Shown here one piece after another: positions 36,505-48,200 of a DNA stretch of 64,000 nt (positions are counted from its first letter, which is position 1; each line of letters starts with the position of its first letter). Made by a program: the position numbers and the translations under genes. This DNA is from Stratiolaelaps scimitus (taxonomy: Eukaryota > Arthropoda > Arachnida > Mesostigmata > Laelapidae), in contig JABWDB010000005.1 of the NCBI GenBank assembly GCA_019614645.1, positions 18,589,001-18,653,000 on the forward strand, given 5' to 3'. Under the pieces are notes generated by a model. The model ran no database searches and was not told the origin of the DNA. It was given only the letters and a program-made list of their open reading frames with translations.

Positions 36505-39500
36505 GTAAGGCTTGACTGTGATGATTAGTATTACTCTAAGCAAAGTTGTTTTTTAATTTGTTCCTTTTTGCCACATTGGGCCTTTGATTTTTTGAGATCG
36601 CATAACGTTAAATGTACGTTAACGCTTCCTGTTTTGAATAACTACGAACAGCGATTATTATCATTATTATTATTAGCACTGTGGAGTTCTATGTTAGTTA
36701 GCCCACATGCACTCGATAGAGACAATTCACATCAGCTATTATTTAGAGTCATTTGAATTGCGTCCTTGATAATCAACACGGAAAGGAGGAACACTGAGCC
36801 TCCAGGTAATTATTTAAGTACTTGCGTAATTTTCTCAAAGTTCAGCCTGTTCATTCTGTGTTGTGCTCCACAACGTAGTGATTTATAAAAAGTGTTCTCT
36901 ATATCATAAGTGTGTACCTTAATCTTCTATCTCAGTTTATTATTAACCGTGTTAAATTTCAAACACTGGTATGAATAATGACCTTATATATATATATATA
37001 TATATAGAATAATTCTTATTTCTCATTCCAGGATTTTGCTGATTATTGAATATGATAATGTACATTACCCCCCCCCCCCACGAATGATGCCAACATGATT
37101 TCTAGCTATGGATCTGTATATCTAACCAATGACGTGTTTATTTGTATGTGTGTTTCGATCGATTGTAACAGGCAACAGATGGTGAAATTGCCGGAGGCGA
37201 CAACAGTGGAGTAATTGCTGTCGCTGTGGGTGCAGCCACGGAGGTATGTCGGATTTAAATTTGGTCATTGTACACTCCGATGTATTTAGCAGAAGTGGGT
37301 GGGTAAAAACAATGATAGAAAAACGAGTAAAAGAAATAGTATTCCACCGTTCACCTCCAGTGGCAAAAGTCCATCTCTTAATTACGTGCCACTTGCGATA
37401 CGCGTTTGATCATGAATTTCTCTATTTTCTCACAATTTCGTACAGTACATACTGCTGTTGCATCACGCTCTATGGAATAGTTATAAATACTAATCAGGTT
37501 CATGGAGTCGGGACGCTATGCGATCATTGCTCACGTGCTTGCAAGGCATAGGAACTTCAATTTGTGTTTGCTTGTTGTGTTTTTGTTCGGGCATTGCTAA
37601 TATGACCTCATATGAGATCAGTGTATACCAATCACGTTGGCATCATTGCAGTCATTTTCCCAAGCGGATTAACCGAATTGTAGTAGCCATTTGACATTTC
37701 TACGAACTCTGCCAGATCGGGCCTCGTGTAGAACAGCTTTGGCAATCGTCAAGTAATCAGAGTAGCAGCAGTACAAGGAGCATGGTTATATATCGTGGAC
37801 GTTAAATGTTGGCTGTGGGTCAGCCCGGAAAGCTTATTATTTAGCATGGTTATATTGTAGAATTAATCAGCACAATTTTGCAATTGCTTCAGTTAGATAT
37901 CAACATGAACGGGAATTCTTTGAAAATCATTTCGACAATTACTTGTTGTACGCCTTCAGAGTGCAGTGGCGGATAGATGCGTTTATTCGTATACTAAGAA
38001 CGTAGTGAAGCGGCAGTTAGTTTGGGCATTTTGTATAATAATAATAATGATAATAATATCGAGAGTAGCTAAAGAGCAGTTGGACCATCTGCTCCAGCAG
38101 CGATTCCGAGTCGGTCAAGTCGTGTTTATATTGAATAATACAATATGCACGTATTTGACATCATCCACAGTTGAATTCACAGTCAATACAGAGTTCATAT
38201 CAGTGATATACCGCTTTAAAAAGGAGAACTACGTCGGTCGTTAAGATTTGTCCCTTTTTTTTATCATCTCTAGTGTGCCTCGTGTTCCTCATTGATAGTA
38301 ACTATGTGGTCAATCTATGTGGTCAGTCTGTACTTGTAAAGGTGATGCAAAATAGCGTTAATCTGCACAGTGTCCTCCAAGATATCCAATGAAACGGTGA
38401 CGAAGCTGGTCGACGAAAAATTTTGCAAACATTGCAACCGTTCAGGTATTACGTTAATTTTCCTCAGCTGAACAAACAACGAGCTAGATAGGCACTCAGC
38501 AGTTTTGAGTGATAAAAGCGTTATTCATCTGAGTGTCCCTAGGTGAGATCGATTTGCAACTTACGTCGCCATCAGCCACTCATAGCATTTGACTGCGCAC
38601 GTCGAGACAAGCGGTCCGCGGTATTTATATTATTACTATTGTCATTATTATTAATATATGTTTGTTTCAAATGCGTTACTCAGCCACCTCGTCACACGTG
38701 CAGGATTCGCAAACGATGGGGGGCGGTACCCTTGCACGTCGCTTATGACTGCGTCGTTCATGGATATATGCAATAACGTAGTGGTAGTAGTTGGCGTGCG
38801 ATCTCTTGCGGTACCACTGTTTTGTCCCAGTTCACCCACCTCGTTGACGAACGCAGCTGTTAGTTTTTGTTGCTGCTGCCTTTTCGCGCAAGTCAACAGA
38901 CAGTTAACAGACTGGAAGAGGCGGGCGGGGTGGGGGTCTATATTCTATCTATAGACTTTGCTGCGCAAACCAACACGCGACGTCATCTCTTCGGCAACAT
39001 CTACCATTCTACCAGACAGCTCAACGATATCTGTAGTAGACAGAGAACGTATCGGAGTTGACTGCCATTCTCGGGTGGCAGATCGATGTCTTACACCTCC
39101 TAGTCGCGTTCAAGAATAGTCTCTCTGGCGCTATCGGGAACTGGCCATCAGACGGTGTTCGCAGCTTTGAAAGTGCTAACTGCAGTTGTATTTGTACTCT
39201 GGATAGTCGTTGCGGCGGCTGACGTCCTGCCCACCACTGATGCTAACGATAGAGAACGATAATATTTACATAGTAACTGGCCGCCAGTGAGCTGGATGCT
39301 TGACCGGATGCTGGCTTAAGACGACCGGACGATGGCCCGGCATGGCAGGTAAAACTCACTCGAAATTCCGACCTCTGCATGGGCATGCATTTGACAATGT
39401 GTCGTGCTCACAGATGTGTGCGCTTGGAGGATGTCTGTGTGAGCCTCGTACACGGGGTACACTAGCTAGTGACAGCTTCTCGAACTGTCGCTGCCCCAGC

Positions 39501-42211
39501 AACTAGACAAGACCAACCCATTCGATCGCAATCTTGTTGTATGTCATTTTGTCGCTGCAATGCATACGTGTCGTGTACATTCAACCTGCCGCTCTCTGAT
39601 CAATGATAGTTAGAGTGGTTTGGTTGTACGAAGTGACGAGTCGTGACTTGGCGAACGCCGCCACTATCCTCAATGCGATTAATCTGCTGCTCAGATGTTG
39701 CTTGACATCGTGCCAACGTCCATTCAACCCGATCACCGATAGAACGTAGAGCACACTGTCATAGATGAGAGAGAGAGGTCGGTGTTCTTTGTCCGATCTG
39801 AACTCAAACACCTGACACCACCGGGACCAAACGAATGATGAGAAACTCCGCCACGCGTAGATAGCGGGAGTTATATGAGCACGTGACTTCCGAGTCGTTC
39901 CCGAAAGATTGATGCAGCACGATCAAGTGCACACTCCTTCACCGGTGCCGCCAGTGCCACATTGTGTAGGCCGATAGTATATGTAGCTTCGAGTGATGTC
40001 ACTATATTCCTTATGGTACTCGGCCACCGTTGTCCTCATCCACTTCCGAAGGAGGGGGAATGCCGAGTGTTTTTTGTCACCGCCTGAACCCTTTGTCGCT
40101 TACTGGTCTACTGCTGGGGCTCGTGGCTGGACCGGGTTTATTTGAAACGACGCAGCACACGCAGCCACACATACATACGTATGTTTAGTCTCGTCTCTGA
40201 ATATCTAGATCGAGGGACCGTGGTATTGTGTGGGATGAATATAATCGGTTCAGCAGCTGGTGGCGGCAGTGAGTTCGGGTGTGGTCACACTTCCTTCCAG
40301 ATGGTTTATCACACTTCCTCTTTGTTGCGCGGATCCGACGTCATCTAGACGAGCTGACGTAAACATTGTAGTCTTGAAGCATTGACATGTGGGTCGTCAG
40401 TTTGAAGCGATGTTTATTCACATTGACAATACGCATATGTATATATATATGTGTGAGAGAGTCGATCTTTCTGCCTCGCTGATTGAACGTGCTGATTGAC
40501 TAAGATCTGCGAACGTATCTTGCTGAGGGAACGATAACGGAAACTTAAAGGCGGACCCTTGAGCACAACGGACTCAAATATTTTTTTCAGTATCCGAGAA
40601 TTGATTCCAATGTTGTAAGAGTCTCGAAAACTACTACAGGGCAATACCGGAACTAACACAATGAATTTTTTGGCTTGCAAGAGCTCAAGACCTCTCAGAT
40701 GTGTCAGAACGAGCCCGGCTATCAACGCTAATAGCTTCCGGCTTATGAGTGATGCTCGACTTTCGCCTATGCGTATCACGCTATAAATGGTCTACACCAC
40801 ACTCACCGAGAGCCCTAACCGCCCATAGGCTATGTAGTGAGTACATTGTAGCGATTGTACTGAGTGTGTCGTGCACATTGGTCAGTACTGTGCGAACCTT
40901 GAGTAAATCTAGGTCAATATCATCCAACTGCAACAAGCGGCAGCCAGTTACTGTTGCTCGACGGTGTACGGTATGCATGAGGCTGTTTGTGATTTCGAGG
41001 TTGTATCAACGCCGGAGGTCTTCACGGATGGGTGCTGTTTTCAGTGATATACCTTAATCAGCCATCATGTTATCGCCTTCTCGAGTGAATGCTGCCACCC
41101 CTTTCGAAAATTTGTACCCACACCACACATGCACTCATCGTTGTCGTAATTATTGACCTTTACATTAAATCGCTAATCAGCTCGTGTTTGTGTAAGTAGG
41201 CGTTTTGTGTTTTAGCCAAGCGTGACGTTCGAGTTGTATAGCACGCAGACCTGGCCCACTCTAATAGGCTCTCCCTGTAGAGGTTGTTTGTTATCTGATG
41301 CTAAATCAGCAAATATTCGCCAGCCGACAGCAGTTGCACGTATACAATGTTCATGTACCAGTGTTTCGTGTTGTACTCCGTAGTATATACATACTATATA
41401 TATATATGGTGCTAAGAAGAGAGTTGGACACTGTCTAAGTGAGTGAATGGTGCTGTGTTGTTGAGTACCTGGTCGGCCTTCCTGACTGGGTGCTTGTTGC
41501 CCCACGCTCTCCGCCATTTAATTGGTCTGAAAGGCGGCGGTGGCGGCGGCAGGACCATTCTCAGTTGGGCCTGGCCATGTCGATCAAACGCCGAGCAAGG
41601 CCTACTTATCGAATGTGATGCAGCCTGCAGAGATATTGCGTGTCTCTCTCTCTCTCTTTGGCTTGCAGTTGTTGGTTGTTGCAGCTTAGCCAGCAACACG
41701 AAATGCCTCGGTGCACTCTATTCACATAGACCGGTGTCACTACCACAGGCTGTGTTCATACTTCGCTTCAAGCTGAGCCCTGAAGGCCGTATAATATGGT
41801 TCGTACTGAAGCAGCCGCGGCAAAACGGCGAATGCTACAGGCTCACTGGGAACGCAAATACTCTCCTTTGGTATCATGACGGGCCTGCTCGTCACCGCGA
41901 CGGGCTTCGAGACGGCTCCGCAAGGCGTTCACGCCGACATTGGGCTTAAGCTTGCTATTGCCGGAGAAGAGCCTAGCCCTAGCCGAATGTGATATTGCTA
42001 CTAGCAGTGGAAAATGCGAAATCTTTTCCCAGCCACCCGAATCTGTATAGCCAGTATACTATACACTAGACAATCATTCCGCCATGCGTTTAGGCGAGTG
42101 GTAGCGTAAACGAGATCGCTCACCATCTCGTATATTTACTTCATAGGGCTGTGCGTCGTCGCCGTCACTGTTCACATCGTGTACGGCTATCTGTACGCTC
42201 GCTCGCATATG

Positions 42212-42266
<55 letters not shown>

Positions 42267-45200
42267 CTCTGTTTGTCGGTCTATCTGTGTACCAATGTCT
42301 CTGTATGGTCGACATAGCATCGGTGTATATCTATGGCAGCTCGTAATTCACGTTGTGATATTTGCGACGCGCAAAGCCCTTCAGGCAGGACACCACAGAT
42401 TCGCTCAGACGAACGCGTACGCACACACCCAGAGACACTCTCGACGCCTCGCGCATACTTAGGGGACACCCTGCTGAAGTGGCGTACCGAATCGCCACCA
42501 GCACGGGCAGTCGGCAGCAGCTGGTGTTTATCTCCGACAGGGCCTATACGATCGCATGTGCGTTGCAACTAACGGACGAAGAACGGGATCTATCTAGCTA
42601 GCTAGCTGCAAACGCCACGACGATTCACTACGATGCGCTGCTATTGGGCTCAGGGCCGCTGGGCGCCAGGACCTCAAACGTCGAAAGGAAGGCGGTACAG
42701 TTCTTAGTACCTACGCGAAACAGCAACGGCCGCGGGAGCCGCTGCTGCTACTGCTGCTGGCCATGGTCAGGCGGCCGGTAAACGCAATGAGCAAAACAGC
42801 AGATATTATAGTTGAGTCGCAGTAAGTACAAGGAAGAGGTGTAACGAAATCTACTAACATCATTCGAGAGACAGCAAAAGAGCGAATACTAACGCAAACA
42901 TGACAGGCGGAGCCTTGCTGACAACCCTAGCCGATACGGAAATATCGATGGTTTCGCCGTCAAACACGACAGGCACAGCAGTGGTTCGTTAAGATACAAA
43001 CGTGCGCGGGAGGGGGCGGATGGTTTGAAAAATTATCCCCTTGGATTAGTAGTATATAGAAGGAGGGTATGTGGAGAGATGTGGTAATGCCGTAAGTAAT
43101 TCCGTAAGCCACGAGCCGTGGGAGGTATCGAAATTTAGTTAAGTACATATAATAATATATGAGCGCGGTGGCTTGGGCGGCTAAGTCGCCGGCCATCGGA
43201 AGCCGGAGGCCGCAGGTTCGAGCCCCGCTGCGTGACATATAAGAGAGCTTAATTAAGCATTGTAAAATTGCAGCTCCTTTAATAAACCTTTACCTTCACA
43301 TTATATTTACATGACATTGCATATGGTGGATTGGGGCTGACGACGGAAGCCGTGCGTTAGAGTTAGTTGGGCATATGTTTTCTAATTTGTTATGATTGGG
43401 TAACTAACATTATGAATGGGGAAATGTGTAGCGTCGAAGATATGTTCAGATGCGACACCTGAAATGGCAATTTTTTGTTTTGAATATATACAGCTAGAAC
43501 GCAACTACAACTAGGATTCATTTCTAGTACTAGACACCTTTCAGGACGTATTAAGTACCTGTCACGGCATTCGCTTTAGTCTGTTAAATGCTTATCTAAG
43601 CAGCTGACTAGCGTTTTTGTTTCAAGACGACATTTGTGATGGCACATTATAACCGCAATTATGATTGCCGATGTGGTTAAGCTAATTGTTGAATTAATGG
43701 AATTAATTTTGCTCTTGAATTTTGTTTTGCGAAATATCAAAAAAAAACATAGAAGTAATGAAGGGCAGCGCGCATCGACACACAACAGGCGATTGCTGAT
43801 GTGCACCCCTCGACACGTTGGAACGTTTTTACGATCCCAAACAAGAAAAATTAATCTAAGACGGTTGTTGTTATCTGAGGAATATTTCATTCCGTTGAGA
43901 ATAACCATTTCACTATTAGTCACTATGCATTTGTTGAATATTCAATCTAACAGGCTTATGTGGAGAGTTCAACTTGGAGACGGGTGTGCAGTTTGATCTG
44001 GATCGCCTTATAATTGATATGATGCGGTGCGGCTGGACTAGATAATTATTATCCTAATCAGATCGAAGCACTATAGCGATAATTACAGGTTGAATAGAAA
44101 TATATTAATTCGAGTATCAAATCACTGTTGGGGGTCCCGTTGTCTGTTGTAGCTGTCACGGCCGAGTCAAGTGCAACGCTGTTTATGCCACTGTTGAGAT
44201 TGCTATTATGAATGGCTCGACGAACTCTTTTAGTCAGGCGTAATTATATCATTAAGGCATCTGAAGTAATATTTACACTTTAAATATGTAACCGAATCGC
44301 CGCCTTCTTGTAAACAACAGCCCAAATACGTGTGCTCCTCTAAATCTCGCTTCCAGTCCTCGAAAATGCGCCGTATTACAATCGTTGCACGGACATTTAG
44401 CTAGATTCAAGTCGACGCTACTTCTAATATATATACATATATATATATATGTGTATACGCATATATATATATATATATGTGTATACACATATCTATACAT
44501 ATATTGTAGGAGAGGGAGCAAGAGGAGGCGTTCTCTGCCGGCATTCGCACTGTCGTTTCTCGAATTCTCTCTTGGTGCTGTTCCGAGAGATGCGCAGATC
44601 TCCCGTTTCTCCGAGTCGTTCGGGAGTGCTGCTGCTGCTACAACTGAGTTTGGTTTCTTTGAATATTCACACGCATACCCTCATAGCATCGGTTGCGTTG
44701 CTGGATTGCTCTGCTCTGGTGTCACCTAACCGTGGTCAGGAGGGGAGACGAAAAAAAAAGCCAAACGCAGTTACAATCGTCTGACGAAATGAAGTCATTT
44801 CATGGGCGTCATCTCATGTATGAACTAAGCCTACTCAAGTCGATTCGCTCGCTTCACTCCAGAAGTAGCAGTGCTCGTAGTTCGTGTGTGTACTCGAAAA
44901 ACGCCGCCAGACGAACAGGGCCAAGCGTCATCGTTCAGAGAATTCGGCCTCGTGCCTCAAACCCGCTATCGGGCTAACTGACTAACCAAGTCAGCCTGAT
45001 CAACCGCCGGCGACTGGCAACTATCGACGAATATGACATCACACACGATCGGTGTTGACGAATGGTAAACCTCGTTGAAGTCATTCGCATTCACATCTTT
45101 CCGGAATTCATCTCGGGATAGTAAATTCTCAAGCGAGGCGGGAAGAGGGACCGGGTTGGACGAGTCGATTGGTCAGCGATTCAGCAGCAGGCCAATTTAG

Positions 45201-48200
45201 GCTAAGCTTTGCCTGTTCATGCTATCTGTGTCCGACCCATTTGACGAGTGTATATCTGTCGTTACTGAACTATATTATAGAGAAGTAAATATAAACTTTT
45301 TTTTCAAGGCATTTTACAAGAATCGACGGTTTTCATCGATTTCTTCTTCGGGCGGTGAAATTGATTAATTCCAAGAAGCGCAAGCGTTGATTTTGAAAAC
45401 ACCGATGCTTGAAAAATGCTGATTATTATTAGAACTGAACTAAGCTGAAAAGCTTATCAGAAAAAGCAAGCGCAGAAAGCAGAAATTTTTCGTTCTCTGT
45501 ACATATGTATATGTTTCTCCCTTTTGTTCTGCTGCTATAAATAGAGATTACTAAATATCACTCGATCTTGCGTCATTTAACGATAACCCTTCAGCCTAAA
45601 TGTGCCCATGCTCATATGTAATTTATATATGACCAAATCATTGACACTCTAATAGATACATTTTATAGCAATTTTACATCAATTGCACAAGCGGATAGTC
45701 ATGGCACGTTGTTCTCTTAGCATAGAACCTGCTTTATATACCAAGCCCTAACGAAGAACCGCCTTTGCAATTGGACCTTCTCAAGCTTGCAAACACTCTA
45801 TGACGAGACACTGATTGCACCCTCCAACATCCTTCTTAAGACGCCTCCACGATGATGTGAGAACATTTTCGAGGTCCGCTGCAATGCCATACATCTTTAG
45901 TATACGATGAATGTTGTTTTCGTCGTCAAAATCGTGTGGCTGTCTTATGATAGCTGCCAATTACGACGCTTTGCGTGCCGCTCCGCGTGCTGAGTCGAGC
46001 CGGCTACATGACAACTAAGCCATGGCATTCACGAGCCTATAGGTATTATCATAGGTATTATTTGCTTGTAGCGTGCTGGTAGCAAAGCCCCTGACAAGGC
46101 CCAGCAGCGGCCATCATCTGAGTCGGCAGTCAGATGTGCGAGTCTGTCGAGCCAAGTGTGTCAAGTGCGTCACCGGCAGATCCGTCTGTTGCTCACCCTG
46201 TCCGATATTGCACCGACTGCTGCCGCCGCCGCGGCTGCTGCTGCGTCAGTGTCTCGGTGTGCACACACACGCCACAGTAATGTGCGACGCTTTGAAAAGT
46301 GCGTTGCCTAGCTGGCGCTTATGAATAGATGTAGGCAGGCAAGCAGGCGCTATTCATTCCTGGGTGACCAATATCCGCTGCGTCCGTATATCTAGTATAG
46401 CAAGCTCGTCGGTCTCGCCGAACGAAGTCTGTCTCACTCACTTACGTCTTGCCCTCACCCGTCGCGACTCGGCTCGAGTCTCGTTAAGAGGGCACGACGC
46501 TGGGACGCTCGATCAGATACTCGAACCAACCGTGCCGAAGAGCCAGTCGTCTGTCTAACTGGTTCAGATATTGTCAGGCGTATTTAGTGTGAGAGGTAGC
46601 TTGAGTAGCAACGCAACGAACGTCAACGGTGCTGGTGGTGGTCACGCTTTCCTGAGATTGGTTTGTCGTGCTCCTAACAGCGAGCCTACCTTCTACCCAG
46701 CCAGTTAGGGATGGCGGACAAGAGCCCAATGGCCGCTTCCATGGTAGCCCATTGTGTCGGCCCCCTGAGCACGGAGCAGCCACAGCCGACGACAGAGGCC
46801 GTTGCGCCACCCGTGCCAGCTGCTGCTGAGGCCCCGGCCGCAGCTCCAGCTGCTCCGGCCGCGGCCCCAGTTGCTCCGGCCGCGGCTCCGGCTGCTGAGA
46901 CGCCAGCTGCTCCGGCAGCAGGAGCAACCCCCGAGGCGCCAATGGCCTCGTCGATGGTAGCTCACTGCGTAGGCCCCCTGGTGAGAGGATTATCTTCTTC
47001 TTCGTGAAAAACGCAGTCGTTTTCGTGAGAGTGACACTAGCAATGGAATTATGCTGACGTGTATCAGGGATCCATCTTATGTGCCTCGGGTTTCGCATGA
47101 GGATATATTCAAGTGCTTAAATCGTTAAAAGTGTATATTTCTGTGCGAGTTCGTCAGTGCATGTAAGATGTTCATCTCCGTAGCCGTATCTAGAAAAAGT
47201 ATTTTCGATCTGCGTTCTCGTCAGCGTATCTCTAACGAAACTTGCTTTTTTGTCTCGCTATCGTTCTCTAGGCTGCAACGCCTGCAGCGGAGGCAGCTAA
47301 ACCAGCCGAAGCAGCGAAAGAACCAGTGGCTAAGACGGATTCGGTGGCGTCACCACCAGCGGCCGCGCCTGAGGTACAATACAACGCAAAGTTTTTGGTT
47401 AATAAACGGAACTGCTATTTTTTTCAACGCTTAAGTTCTCGATAGGGAACTTAATCGTGTCGCGGGACTCGAACCTGCGACCTATGTCCAAGCCACCGGA
47501 TTAACGTACATAGACATTAAGAACTATACTTCTTTAATGCTGAGCTAATGAATCAGTTGTTTTGGACATGGTTGAACCCTACCAAGGCCAATGTTCCCCC
47601 TAAAGACTATTATTGTTCACCAGGATGCGGTAGTGGCTAAACTGCGCTGGTGATTTATTCCACACATCTGAGCTGTGGCAGTTATGTTTACATACTATGT
47701 TTGTTGTTGTTTTAGGCCCCGGCCCCAGCCGCACCTGCAGCTGAAACTAAACCAGCGGAGGCACCAAAGGAACCCGCTGCTAAGACGGACCCGCTACCAC
47801 CACTGCCAACATCTGAGCCTCCTGCTGCATCTGAACCAAAGGTAGGACGAAGGATACTTCGCTGGTGACAAATTAGTCAATACTAGCTATTATTAAGTGG
47901 AACAGTTACTAAATTCGTATCTTGTCTGTTCTAGGTCGAGGCCCCAGCAGCACCTGCCCCAGTAGAGGCTCCAGCTGCAGGTACACCTGCCCCAGCAGAA
48001 GCCCCGGCCGCCCCCGCAGAGGCCCCTGCTGCTGCAGCAGCTCCCGCAGAGGCTCCGGCTGCCCCAGCAGCTCCCGCTGAGGCTCCCGCTGCCCCAGCAG
48101 CTCCCGCTGAGGCTCCGGCTGCTCCAGCAGCTCCCGCTGAGGCTCCGGCTGCTCCAGCAGCTCCCGTAGAGGCTCCCGCTGCCCCAGCAGCTCCCGCTGA

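Noticed and set aside
41443..41949. 168-codon GC-rich open frame
   Set aside because: GTG-initiated, composition follows local GC and repeats, no recognisable domain.
43161..43237. Functional tRNA gene
   Set aside because: The acceptor stem is poorly paired, the anticodon loop has 8 nt, and a truncated sibling exists at 47455-47500. It fits a SINE head better.
46574..47098. 174-codon antisense frame opposite the isoform B first exon
   Set aside because: It is the complement of the Ala/Pro block. Sense-strand splice sites and the start context explain the region.
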